Assembly (NCBI GenBank): GCA_043805435.1
Contig: JAZDHY010000033.1
Coordinates: 1 to 64,000 of the forward strand
Direction of reading: 5' to 3'
Source of the DNA: JAEXOD01 sp043805435
GTDB lineage: Bacteria > Bacteroidota > Ignavibacteria > Ignavibacteriales > Melioribacteraceae
DNA: 64,000 nt
A model generated the notes under the pieces. It did not search any database. It was not told where the DNA came from and worked only from the letters and a program-made list of their open reading frames with translations. The position numbers and the translations under genes are program-made. Below are positions 33,582 to 42,900 of the stretch, piece by piece. Position 1 is the first letter of the stretch. Each line of letters begins with the position of its first letter.

Positions 33582-34003
33582 GTAGTAATTAGAGACAAGT
33601 GAATAGTAATTAGTAATCACTAAAAATGATGAAAATACATAAAGACTTTGTTGTGTGGCAAAAAAGTATTACTTTTGTTAGTGATATTTATTAAATTACA
33701 CAAAGTTTCCCTAAAGAAAAGATATATAAAATTACTAATCAAATAAAACGTGCAGAATTATCAATCCCTTCATACATAAAAGAAGGTTCGGCACATAATC
33801 ATGACAAAGAATTTATCCAGTTTATATACATTGCATTAGGTTCTGCATCAGAAGTAAATACACTATTAATTATTTGCAGAAATCTAAATTAGTTAGATGA
33901 GTTTAGCTTTAATACATTAGATACAGAAATAAATGAAATCAGTAAAATGTTATGTGTTTTAATAAAATCTGTTACTAATCACCAATCACAAATCACAAAC
34001 TTA
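33582..34003. repeat. Heptad unit F with a nearly complete S23 gene
   Basis: Left arm 33582-33622 (GTAATTAGAGACAAGT, TAGTAATTAGTAATCACT), the S23 pseudogene at 33626-33982, and a degenerate right arm (ACTAATCACCAATCACAAAT) to about 34000. It is the right border of the cassette region; gmd starts at 34005. Confidence 0.8.
33626..33982 (+). pseudogene. S23 four-helix-bundle protein gene with two nonsense codons
   Basis: Starts MMKIHKDFVVWQKSITF and shows the family blocks QIKRAELSIPSYIKEGSAH and IYIALGSASEVNTLLIICRN, covering the usual 115-120 residues. TAA at 33692-33694 and TAG at 33890-33892 interrupt it; the latter replaces a tyrosine codon kept in units B, C and D. The normal LIKSVTNH-stop is read through because the right arm has lost its TAA. 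This copy explains the shorter remnants in the other units. Confidence 0.82.
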
Positions 34004-34004
34004 T

Positions 34005-35090
34005 ATGAAAAAAGCTCTAATTACTGGTATTACCGGACAAGACGGCAGTTATTTAACCGAACTATTGTTAGATAAAGGATACGAAGTTCACGGAATAATA
34101 CGCCGCAGCAGTTCTTTTAATACCGGAAGAATTGATCATATATACAACAATAAGGAATATAACGACAGGTTCTTTTTGCATCATGGCGATGTTGTTGATA
34201 CAAGCAATTTAAACAGACTGCTTGAAAAAATTGCGCCTGATGAAATATATAACCTTGCCGCGCAAAGCCATGTAAAAGTTTCGTTTGAAGTACCGGATTA
34301 TACAGCACAAGTTGACGCGCTAGGAACATTAAGATTTTTAGACGCAATACGTGAAGTTGGGATTGAGAAACAGGCTAAATTTTACCAGGCTTCTACAAGC
34401 GAGCTTTTTGGAAAAGTGCAGGAGATACCACAAAAGGAAACTACTCCTTTTTATCCACGTTCACCTTATGCGGTTGCTAAATTGTATGCTTATTGGATAA
34501 TAGTAAACTATCGTGAAGCTTATAATTTATTTGCTTGTAACGGTATTTTATTTAACCACGAGTCTCCGAGACGTGGCGAAACATTTGTAACCCGTAAAAT
34601 AACGCGTGCAATTGCCCGCATTTTACATAATATGCAAGATACAATAACACTTGGAAACGTTGACAGTAAACGTGACTGGGGTTTTGCTCCTGAATATTGC
34701 GAAGGTATGTGGCGAATTTTACAACACAATACTGCAGAAGATTTTGTTCTTGCAACAGGTGAAACGCATACGATAAGAGAATTTTGTGAAAAAGCTTTTA
34801 TTGCTGCAGGAATTGAAATAAATTGGCAGGGAAATGCGGAAAACGAAAAAGGCATTATTGCTAAAATAGATACCGAAAAGTTATTAGTTAATAATAATAA
34901 CTTAAAAGCCGGTGATACTGTAATAACTGTTTCGCCAAAATATTATCGTCCAACTGAGGTAGAAATATTAATTGGCGATGCAACAAAAGCTAAAGAAAAA
35001 CTTGGCTGGGTACCCAAAGTAAAATTTGAAGAGTTAGTTAAGTTGATGATTATTGCAGATGTTGAAAAAGTAGCTAAAAAGGGGTATTGA
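34005..35090 (+). CDS. gmd: GDP-mannose 4,6-dehydratase
   Basis: Converts GDP-D-mannose to GDP-4-keto-6-deoxy-D-mannose, the precursor of GDP-fucose, rhamnose, colitose or perosamine. The 361-residue protein shows GITGQDGSYL, the catalytic YAVAKLYAYW (Y-x3-K) and NHESPRRGETFVTRKIT, which together are specific for Gmd. No second-step enzyme such as a GDP-fucose synthase is in the window. Its start is 4 bp beyond heptad unit F, so the cassette region was inserted right against it or has replaced its leader. Confidence 0.94.
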   Translation: MKKALITGITGQDGSYLTELLLDKGYEVHGIIRRSSSFNTGRIDHIYNNKEYNDRFFLHHGDVVDTSNLNRLLEKIAPDEIYNLAAQSHVKVSFEVPDYTAQVDALGTLRFLDAIREVGIEKQAKFYQASTSELFGKVQEIPQKETTPFYPRSPYAVAKLYAYWIIVNYREAYNLFACNGILFNHESPRRGETFVTRKITRAIARILHNMQDTITLGNVDSKRDWGFAPEYCEGMWRILQHNTAEDFVLATGETHTIREFCEKAFIAAGIEINWQGNAENEKGIIAKIDTEKLLVNNNNLKAGDTVITVSPKYYRPTEVEILIGDATKAKEKLGWVPKVKFEELVKLMIIADVEKVAKKGY

Positions 35091-35233
35091 TACTTAAATA
35101 TATTCGAAAATATATAAAGTAAAAAGACTTCTCCTTTGAATAATTCTTTAAAATTCCGATATTTTTATTAAATATCTTTTTTAATGAAGTTTTTTAAATA
35201 ATAAATACTAAATAATTCTTGTAAAAACAATTA

Positions 35234-36226
35234 ATGATAAAGAGATTTAATTTGTTAAAAATAATTAAAGAATACTTAGTTACCAATTATTTTATTGTTG
35301 GTATTCGGCTTATTCCAGACATTTTTTTTGAATTTATAAATTTAGTTATAAATTTAGGCGAATCAAAGATGTTTTCGAATAAAAGTAAATTTGAAGCATT
35401 TATTAAAATGGAAACTCATGCTATTGAAAAGGGATTATCGTTACCAAAACCACGTGTTAATTTTAGGGAACAAAAGATTAATAATTTACTGCTTAAAATT
35501 AATTATTACCTTGCACAGTTTAACGATATTGAATTTATTACTTATCCGCTTGGAATTGTAAAAGAGTATATTGATTGTAATAATAGCCCTGCTGTTTTTT
35601 TTAATTACAATAAGATAATAGATACATACAAATTAGGAAATAGAATTCCTGAAAACATTGCTACAACTATAATAAAAAATAGTAGTAATACAATAATTAC
35701 TACCAGCGGTTATGAACAATTTGTGTTAGAAAGACATTCGATTAGAAATTTTGCGGATAAAAAAGTTAACATAGAACTTATAAATAAAGCTTTATCAATT
35801 GCAAATAATTGCCCATCTGCATGTAACAGACAACCTTGGAAAACTTATATTTTTGTAAATCCTGACTCGAGGCAAGAAATTTTAGACCTACAGGGAGGTA
35901 GTAAAGGCTTTAATGAAAATATTCAGATTGCTTTATTAATTACTTCAAATTTAAATGATTATTTTTTGTCTGAACAACATCAAAGTTACATTGATGGCGG
36001 ATTATTTGCAATGTCACTAATTTATGCTTTGCATTCATTGGGGTTAGGTACAATTCCATTGACATTAAGCTTAAAAAGGAAAAAAAATAAAGAAATTATG
36101 AAGAAATTTAACATACCCGCAAATGAATCATTAATAATGGTTATTGGGGTTGGTTATCCAAATTCAGATATTAAAGTTGCTCATTCATTAAAAAAAGTGT
36201 TTACAGAAAATACAATCTATCTTTAG
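35234..36226 (+). CDS. Nitroreductase-family protein with N-terminal extension
   Basis: A 330-residue protein. Residues about 165-330 are a flavin nitroreductase fold (ERHSIRNFADKKV, NNCPSACNRQPWK for FMN, and a C-terminal MVIGVGYP). Residues 1-160 are an extension of unknown role containing FEAFIKMETHAIEKGLSLP. Such proteins occur next to pyruvyl transferases in polysaccharide loci; the substrate is unknown. It is 9 bp before the pyruvyl transferase gene. Confidence 0.75.
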   Translation: MIKRFNLLKIIKEYLVTNYFIVGIRLIPDIFFEFINLVINLGESKMFSNKSKFEAFIKMETHAIEKGLSLPKPRVNFREQKINNLLLKINYYLAQFNDIEFITYPLGIVKEYIDCNNSPAVFFNYNKIIDTYKLGNRIPENIATTIIKNSSNTIITTSGYEQFVLERHSIRNFADKKVNIELINKALSIANNCPSACNRQPWKTYIFVNPDSRQEILDLQGGSKGFNENIQIALLITSNLNDYFLSEQHQSYIDGGLFAMSLIYALHSLGLGTIPLTLSLKRKKNKEIMKKFNIPANESLIMVIGVGYPNSDIKVAHSLKKVFTENTIYL

Positions 36227-36235
36227 GAGCTTGAT

Positions 36236-37378
36236 ATGAAAATAGGTGTTTTAACATATTTTGGAGATCTGAATGCCGGTACGAATTTACAAGCTTTGTG
36301 TACTCTTCAGAATCTAAAAAAATCGTTTATTAACGATGAAGTAGAAATAATAAATTTTCATAGTTGGAATAACAGAAACTTACCTTATTTAACTGGAGCA
36401 ACATTTCATTCTCTTTTTAATGACTTAAAACGAATTAACAAATATAAATTATTTGTTAAAAATAATTTAGTGTTATCCAAATCGAAATTAGTATCTGCCA
36501 ATTATTTTGAAGCTATCGAGTTTATTAAAAAACAAAATTATGATGCTATTTTTGTTGGAGCAGATACTTTACTTGAACTAACCAGAAATGAAAACGAAAT
36601 TACAGCTTATTGGTTATCGGAAAAAATAAAATGTCGAAAGTTTTTAATTGCTGCTTCTTCCAGAAATTTAACATTTGAACATATTAATGATAAACAAAAA
36701 GAAATGATATCCTCAACAATAAATGATTTTTCGTTATTGGGTGTTAGAGATAAAATTACATTTAAGATATTAGAGCATTTTGTTGAAGATAAACAGAAAA
36801 TAGAATTATTGCCCGATCCAACATTTACGATGGATATTAACTATAGTATTGTTGAAAAATATATTGCAAAAAAAAGAATTAACTTTAGCAAACCCATTAT
36901 TGGTATGCATATTCATAAGATGGATTTTTGGGCAAAGGATGTTGCTAAGTATTTTAAAAGTATTGGTTTCCGGATAGCTTCAATAAGGCCATTTGGTGGT
37001 GAAGACTTTTTGTTGAATGATATGGGCCCAATGGAACATATGGGAATATTTAAATATTTTGATTTAATGATAACAAACAAATTTCACGATACAATCTTTT
37101 GTCTTAAAAATCGTACGCCTATGCTTACTTATCCATTTAATGACACTTATACAACATCTTATGGTGATTCGAAATATTATAACTTATTAGCCGATTTTAA
37201 TTTAGTTAATAGCAATTATATGAAAATTAGGAAAGATATTACTGCAGAATATGTAATTAGTAAATATATTGAAGCAATTAATACGGTAAAAAATAGTAAA
37301 CAAAATATTATAGAACAGGAAAAGAAATTTAAGCAACAATATATAGATTTTGTTGAAAAATGTAAAAAGCAAATATAG
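36236..37378 (+). CDS. Polysaccharide pyruvyl transferase family protein
   Basis: Expected to add a pyruvate ketal to a sugar of the surface glycan from phosphoenolpyruvate, as in CsaB/WcaK-type enzymes. The 380-residue protein begins IGVLTYFGDLNAGTNLQA and has ARG/SVRD-like SLLGVRDKITF, LPDPTF and a C-terminal TNKFHDTIFCLKNRTPML block with a conserved histidine. AGGAG lies 7 bp before ATG 36236. Confidence 0.82.
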   Translation: MKIGVLTYFGDLNAGTNLQALCTLQNLKKSFINDEVEIINFHSWNNRNLPYLTGATFHSLFNDLKRINKYKLFVKNNLVLSKSKLVSANYFEAIEFIKKQNYDAIFVGADTLLELTRNENEITAYWLSEKIKCRKFLIAASSRNLTFEHINDKQKEMISSTINDFSLLGVRDKITFKILEHFVEDKQKIELLPDPTFTMDINYSIVEKYIAKKRINFSKPIIGMHIHKMDFWAKDVAKYFKSIGFRIASIRPFGGEDFLLNDMGPMEHMGIFKYFDLMITNKFHDTIFCLKNRTPMLTYPFNDTYTTSYGDSKYYNLLADFNLVNSNYMKIRKDITAEYVISKYIEAINTVKNSKQNIIEQEKKFKQQYIDFVEKCKKQI

Positions 37379-37437
37379 TATTAATTAACAAAGTTTTAAA
37401 AAGCATATTTAAAATAGCTAGTGAGATTTGAACAAAT

Positions 37438-38697
37438 TTGAAATACTACTCAAAAATAATTTCTATTATCCATAATCATCGTACAATTATTGAAAATCTT
37501 TCATTTTTATCGATCTTACAAGTTTTTAATCTTATTTTACCATTATTAACTTACCCTTATCTTTTCCATGTTTTAGGGAAGAGTATTTATGGACTGGTCG
37601 TTTATGCGCAAGCTACTATGGCTCTTTTTGCAATTCTTATAAATTACGGATTCAATATTTCCGCAACACGTGATGTGTCTGTCAACAGAACAAACAATGA
37701 AAAATTGAATGAAATTGTAAGTGTTGTATATATTATTAAAACTTTACTATTAATTGTTTGTTTAGGGTTATTATATTTTATTGTTTCACTAATTCCTTTT
37801 TTTAATAAGTATTTTTTATTATATTTTTTTACATCAAGTATACTACTATATGAGACATTTTTCCCGATCTGGTTTTTCCAAGGTCTTGAAAAAATGAAAT
37901 ATATTACAATTATAAATTTAATTGCAAAAGGTTCCTTTACTGTTTTAATTTTTATCCTTGTAAAGGATAAAAATGATTATTTAATTATTCCTTTATTAAA
38001 CGGTTTTGGGGCACTAATTAGCTCTGTTATTGCTTGTTATATTATATTTAGTGTACATAAAATAAAGTTCTTTTTCCCTAATTTAAGATTAATTAATTTA
38101 ACATTAAAAGAGAGTTTTTCGTTTTTTCTTTCACGCTCAATTAGTGTTGCTGTAAATAAAATGAATACTTTTTTAATTGGATTATTTCTTACTTTTACCG
38201 ATGTTGCTTATTATGATTTAGCAATTAAAATAAATGATCTTTGTAAAATACCAACTATTCTAATTAATCAAACAATTTATCCTGATATTGCACGTACAAA
38301 AAACATCAAATTTGTTTTAAAGGTAATAAAATATAATTTAATCCTTTCTATTATACTGTGGTTAACCATTTTCTTGTTCACTGATAAAATTATTATGTTC
38401 TTTGGAAGCGTTGGAGTTGTTAAACTAAAATATGTTATAAATTTATTGAATTTAACAACAATTATTTCCGGTATATCATATTTTTTAGGTAATACAATTT
38501 TGGTTGTTTTAGGTCATATGTATGAATTTAATATTAGTATTATTTATCAATCAATTTTATATTTTGTAATAATAGGATGTCTTTACTTTTTAAACCAAAT
38601 AGGGCTGTATCAGTTGACTTTAACTATTGTTTTTATTACGTTTTTTGAAATGTTGTTTCGAATTATTAGTATCAAAAAACTCAAAATTGTATTTTAA
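37438..38697 (+). CDS. wzx: Oligosaccharide flippase (Wzx-like)
   Basis: Moves lipid-linked repeat units across the inner membrane. The 419-residue protein has about twelve hydrophobic helices and the N-terminal LSILQVFNLILPLLTYPYL pattern followed by YGLVVYAQA, typical of the MATE-like polysaccharide exporter family. The only start in this part of the frame is TTG 37438. It sits beside a polymerase gene, as expected for a Wzx/Wzy system. Confidence 0.87.
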   Translation: MKYYSKIISIIHNHRTIIENLSFLSILQVFNLILPLLTYPYLFHVLGKSIYGLVVYAQATMALFAILINYGFNISATRDVSVNRTNNEKLNEIVSVVYIIKTLLLIVCLGLLYFIVSLIPFFNKYFLLYFFTSSILLYETFFPIWFFQGLEKMKYITIINLIAKGSFTVLIFILVKDKNDYLIIPLLNGFGALISSVIACYIIFSVHKIKFFFPNLRLINLTLKESFSFFLSRSISVAVNKMNTFLIGLFLTFTDVAYYDLAIKINDLCKIPTILINQTIYPDIARTKNIKFVLKVIKYNLILSIILWLTIFLFTDKIIMFFGSVGVVKLKYVINLLNLTTIISGISYFLGNTILVVLGHMYEFNISIIYQSILYFVIIGCLYFLNQIGLYQLTLTIVFITFFEMLFRIISIKKLKIVF

Positions 38698-38709
38698 ATG
38701 GAATAATTA

Positions 38710-39960
38710 ATGATTTATCACTTTATAATAATTTTTATTGTACTTAACGTAATTATTGATGGACTTGGGTTCTGGTTTGAATCTGGTGGGGTATTGGCAT
38801 ATATTCGTTTGATTATAATTATTGTCCCCTTTATTTATTTAATTTTAAAAAGAGAAATAACTTGGAAATTAAATATTCCAATATTTCTTTTTTGCCTTTA
38901 TGTGTTTTTACAATTATATTTTGCTGAAAATTTTTTATATTCAGCACGTTTATCATTACAAGTTACTGTTCCATTATTGACTTTTTATATGGGTTTTGCT
39001 GTAATAAAAAGGTTTGAAGATTTTAAGAAGTATATTCGCCAATTATTTTATGTTTACATGTTTATTGTAGTGTATTCTGCCATTTCTTTGATTTTTAGTT
39101 TGGGGACATCTGATTATACAAAGGGTGGAGATTTTACATTAGGAAATTTTCGAGATAGTTATAATTTATTCACCTATTCGATATTTCTTTTCCCTTTATA
39201 TTTTTCCTATGAAACTAGTAAAATAAAAAAAATACTAAGTATTTTATTTTTATGTGTTTTAATTATCCTTGTTGTTATTTCGTTAAAAAGAATATCAATT
39301 ATTGGATTACTAATTGGGTTTCTTTTTTATCTATATTATTATGGTATTAATACTAAAAGTCTTTCAAAATTATTTAAACTCAGTATCATCCCATTAATGC
39401 TTCTTGTATTATCTTACCCGTTTTACAAAGAGCTTTTAATGAATAGAATAGAAACGCGTGAAAGTACGGGGAGATTTAATACCGACTTTTATGAGTCCGA
39501 ACTTAGGTATATAGAAACATTTCTTTTGCTAGAAAAAATATCTTCATTTAAAAATCCTACTGAGGTAATATTTGGCTTAAAAGCATTCGACAGCCGAGGA
39601 GCCTTTAATGGTTTGTTAGGTGATAAAAGAATGGTTCATATTGATTACAATCTTATTACATATACAATTGGTCTATTTGGGTTACTTTTATATTTAACAA
39701 TATATCTTTCAATATGGCGGAGATATGGTTCATTAAAAAAGTCAATTACAAATGTTACGGATAAGAAAATAATAATCATAGTTCCGGTTTTGTTCTTTTC
39801 CTCTATTTTAACATCATTTGCTGGGCAAATGTATTTAATTACATTTAGGATGATAATATTTATGACAATTGGGGTTGTTTTTAAAATTATCTTCATTAAT
39901 AATCAAAAAAATAAAAACGAATTAAATTATGAAAGTATTAATAACCACTCCATCTGTTGA
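38710..39960 (+). CDS. O-antigen polymerase/ligase-like membrane protein (Wzy-like)
   Basis: A 416-residue protein with about ten to eleven membrane helices and a large loop around 240-300 (RIETRESTGRFNTDFYESEL), the common layout of Wzy polymerases and WaaL ligases. These proteins share little sequence, so the choice of polymerase rests on its place directly after wzx. The end overlaps the next glycosyltransferase by 32 bp. Confidence 0.78.
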   Translation: MIYHFIIIFIVLNVIIDGLGFWFESGGVLAYIRLIIIIVPFIYLILKREITWKLNIPIFLFCLYVFLQLYFAENFLYSARLSLQVTVPLLTFYMGFAVIKRFEDFKKYIRQLFYVYMFIVVYSAISLIFSLGTSDYTKGGDFTLGNFRDSYNLFTYSIFLFPLYFSYETSKIKKILSILFLCVLIILVVISLKRISIIGLLIGFLFYLYYYGINTKSLSKLFKLSIIPLMLLVLSYPFYKELLMNRIETRESTGRFNTDFYESELRYIETFLLLEKISSFKNPTEVIFGLKAFDSRGAFNGLLGDKRMVHIDYNLITYTIGLFGLLLYLTIYLSIWRRYGSLKKSITNVTDKKIIIIVPVLFFSSILTSFAGQMYLITFRMIIFMTIGVVFKIIFINNQKNKNELNYESINNHSIC

Positions 39961-41014
39961 TATTAATCAAAATGTTGGTGGTATTTCGAAATTTGTAAAT
40001 ACTGTAATTACAAATAATCTTAAAGTATGTTATTCCTTATTTGTTAGAGGACAAAGGGATAAAAGAGAAAAAGAGTATTTATGGTTATTAAATCAACCAA
40101 TAGTATTGGTAAAATATTTTATGGATAATGTTAAAGGGCCCAAAATTGTACACATTAACATGCCAATGGAATCAATATCGATAATTAGAGATTCGTGTTT
40201 AGTGCTTATTTCTTTTATTTTGAGGAAAAAAGTTGTTATCCATATTCATGGCGGGCTTTTGAATTTAGATACTAAGGTTGCATTTATTGTTAAAAGCATT
40301 TTACTTCTTATTTTTACTTTAAGTTCAAAAGTTATTGTACTAAGCCAAAAAGAGGAATTATTTTATCATTCTTTTTATAAAATTAAAACTAGCAAACTAG
40401 CAATTATTAAAAATGCAATTAATCTGAATCCTGTAATTAATGACTTAAAAGATGAAAATATTCTAAATATTTTATATATTGGTAGATTAGATTTTAATAA
40501 GGGATTAAAATATATTGTTTTAGCATTGCAACAATTGATTGGGACTTTGGAATTTAATTTTTATATTGCAGGTGATGGAAAGGATAAAACCGCTTTCCTA
40601 GCACTATGTGAAAAACTGATACCATTTAACTATAAATATCTTGGGGTTGTTGATGGTACAATCAAAGAACAATTGTTTAGAAGTGCACACATTTTTGTTT
40701 TACCATCGCTATTTGAAGGTTTGCCATATTCATTAATTGAGGCAATGGCATACAAATTAGTACCAATTGTTACAGAAGTTGGCAGTATTCCAGAATTGGT
40801 TGTAGATAATTTTAATGGTTATTTTGTTCCACAAAAATCTTACGTTGAAATAAGTGAATGTATTAAAAAATTATCAAATAATAAAAAAATGATGTTTGAG
40901 ATTGGCGAAAATGCCTATTCTACTATTAAAAACGAATACTGTTTGGAAGAAAGCATGACTAAATTGAATAACGTATATAAAGAATTATTTAATAAAAACG
41001 AGTCTTGTAGATGA
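39929..41014 (+). CDS. GT4 family glycosyltransferase
   Basis: A 361-residue GT-B enzyme. The acceptor lobe has VGGISKFVNTV, and the donor lobe has NILYIGRLDFNKGLKYIV and the E-x7-E motif FVLPSLFEGLPYSLIEAMAY. It adds a sugar to the lipid-linked repeat unit; specificity cannot be read. It starts within wzy and overlaps rfbF by 4 bp (ATGA). Confidence 0.9.
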   Translation: MKVLITTPSVDINQNVGGISKFVNTVITNNLKVCYSLFVRGQRDKREKEYLWLLNQPIVLVKYFMDNVKGPKIVHINMPMESISIIRDSCLVLISFILRKKVVIHIHGGLLNLDTKVAFIVKSILLLIFTLSSKVIVLSQKEELFYHSFYKIKTSKLAIIKNAINLNPVINDLKDENILNILYIGRLDFNKGLKYIVLALQQLIGTLEFNFYIAGDGKDKTAFLALCEKLIPFNYKYLGVVDGTIKEQLFRSAHIFVLPSLFEGLPYSLIEAMAYKLVPIVTEVGSIPELVVDNFNGYFVPQKSYVEISECIKKLSNNKKMMFEIGENAYSTIKNEYCLEESMTKLNNVYKELFNKNESCR

Positions 41015-41781
41015 AAGTTGTTATACTTGCTGGTGGTTTAGGAACCAGGTTGGCAGAAGAGACCTCTATTAAACCAAAACCGATGGTTGAAATAGGGGGG
41101 AAACCAATATTATGGCATATTATGAAAATATATTCAGCATATGGATTTAATGAATTTATAATCTGTCTTGGGTATAAAGGATATATAATAAAAGAATTTT
41201 TTGCAAATTATTTTTTGCACCAATCGGATATTACAATAGATATTGCAAAAAATAAAATGGAAGTACATAATAATTCGTCTGAACCATGGATTATATCCTT
41301 AATTGATACTGGAGAAAATACCATGACCGGCGGAAGGTTGTTACGTGTTAAAGAGTATACAAACAATCAATCTTTTATGCTTACTTATGGTGATGGAGTA
41401 GCAGATATTAATATTAAAAAATTAATTGAACATCATAAAAAATCCAAACAATTAGCAACAGTAACCGCAGCACAACCATCAGGCAGGTTTGGTGCTCTAA
41501 AAATTGATGAAAATAGTAAAGTGACAAGTTTCCAGGAAAAACCGGCTGGTGACGGAACTTGGGTTAATGCCGGATTTTTTATTTTAGAGCAGGAAATATT
41601 TGGCTATTTAACCGATGATTCAACAGTCTTTGAAAGAGAGCCTTTACAAAATCTTGCGCGGGAAAATAATTTAAATGCTTTTCATCACCAAGGATTTTGG
41701 ATGCCAATGGATAAGCTTTCCGATAAGCAGGATTTAGAAAAACTTTGGGTATCAAATAAAGCCCCATGGAAGGTGTGGTAA
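41011..41781 (+). CDS. rfbF: Glucose-1-phosphate cytidylyltransferase
   Basis: Makes CDP-glucose from CTP and glucose 1-phosphate, the entry to CDP-3,6-dideoxyhexoses. The 256-residue protein has the pyrophosphorylase signature GGLGTRLAEETSIKPKPM, the metal motif TYGDGVADI, FQEKPAGDGTWVNAGFF and a DKLSDKQDLEKLW ending typical of RfbF. It is the first of six consecutive genes of this pathway. Confidence 0.94.
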   Translation: MKVVILAGGLGTRLAEETSIKPKPMVEIGGKPILWHIMKIYSAYGFNEFIICLGYKGYIIKEFFANYFLHQSDITIDIAKNKMEVHNNSSEPWIISLIDTGENTMTGGRLLRVKEYTNNQSFMLTYGDGVADINIKKLIEHHKKSKQLATVTAAQPSGRFGALKIDENSKVTSFQEKPAGDGTWVNAGFFILEQEIFGYLTDDSTVFEREPLQNLARENNLNAFHHQGFWMPMDKLSDKQDLEKLWVSNKAPWKVW

Positions 41782-42875
41782 TGAAAATATTAAATTTGTT
41801 TAATAAAAGTTATAAAGGGAAAAAGGTACTTATTACCGGTGATAGTGGTTTTAAAGGTTCTTGGCTGGCTATTTGGTTAAAAGAACTTGGTGCTGATGTT
41901 TATGGTTATTCATTATCGCCTAAAACCGAAAAAGATAATTTTGTAATTGCCAAATTGAATGATAAGATTCATCATCAGGACGGAGATATTCGTGATTATC
42001 AGAAATTTTGTGAATATGTAAAATCAATTGAACCTACATTTGTATTTCATTTAGCAGCGCAACCATTAGTGCTCGATTCGTATCAAAACCCACGGTATAC
42101 ATTTGAAACAAATCTAATGGGAGTTGTTAATTTTTTTGAAGCAGTAAAATCTACACCTTCTGTTAAAGTAGCTGTTAATATTACAAGTGATAAATGCTAC
42201 CAGAATAATGAATGGATTTGGGGCTATAGAGAACAAGATCCAATGGGGGGAAAAGATCCATATAGTGCTTCAAAAGGTTGTTCGGAATTAATTACAAATT
42301 CATATATTAGTTCTTTCTTTTCAAAAGAGAACTGTGCCTTTGTTGCAAGTGCCCGAGCCGGAAATGTAATTGGTGGAGGAGATTGGGCTGATTTTAGAAT
42401 AGTACCTGATTTTTTTAGAGCTGTTGAAAATAAACAACCGCTAGTTTTGCGGTATCCTTATGCTACAAGGCCTTGGCAACACGTTCTTGAACCATTAGGG
42501 GGGTATTTACTTTTGGCTTCAAGATTATTTAACGAGGGTAATAAATTTTCTGGCGGATGGAATTTTGGACCTGGTGATTATAATAATTACTGCGTTAAGG
42601 ATCTAATTGAAAAAATGATTCAACTTTCAAATGTCGGGAGCTTTGAATTATTAAATTCAAAAGAAATTAAGCATGAAGCTTCTTTATTAAAACTTGACAT
42701 TTCTAAAGCACAGACTTTTCTTGAATGGAGTCCTGTTTTAAATTTTAACGAAACTGTAAAAATGACAGTTGATGGATATTTAAATGAAAACACTTACGAA
42801 AATAGAGTGAAACAAATTATTGAATATTTGAGTATTGCGCAAAGTAAAAATATCTTATGGGTTAAACAATCGTAA
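41781..42875 (+). CDS. rfbG: CDP-glucose 4,6-dehydratase
   Basis: Converts CDP-glucose to CDP-4-keto-6-deoxyglucose. The 364-residue SDR has VLITGDSGFKGSWLAIWL, which is specific for RfbG, the catalytic DPYSASKGCSELI (Y-x3-K) and ARAGNVIGGGDWA. ATG 41781 overlaps the rfbF stop in a TAATG arrangement and is preferred over ATG 41766. Confidence 0.94.
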   Translation: MKILNLFNKSYKGKKVLITGDSGFKGSWLAIWLKELGADVYGYSLSPKTEKDNFVIAKLNDKIHHQDGDIRDYQKFCEYVKSIEPTFVFHLAAQPLVLDSYQNPRYTFETNLMGVVNFFEAVKSTPSVKVAVNITSDKCYQNNEWIWGYREQDPMGGKDPYSASKGCSELITNSYISSFFSKENCAFVASARAGNVIGGGDWADFRIVPDFFRAVENKQPLVLRYPYATRPWQHVLEPLGGYLLLASRLFNEGNKFSGGWNFGPGDYNNYCVKDLIEKMIQLSNVGSFELLNSKEIKHEASLLKLDISKAQTFLEWSPVLNFNETVKMTVDGYLNENTYENRVKQIIEYLSIAQSKNILWVKQS

Positions 42876-42900
42876 TTTTTAATTAGTTATTAGGAAATAA

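Noticed and set aside
28820..34003. Classical integron or transposon
   Set aside because: No integrase or transposase gene lies in or beside the array, and the arms are short tandem repeats rather than attC sites or defined terminal repeats.
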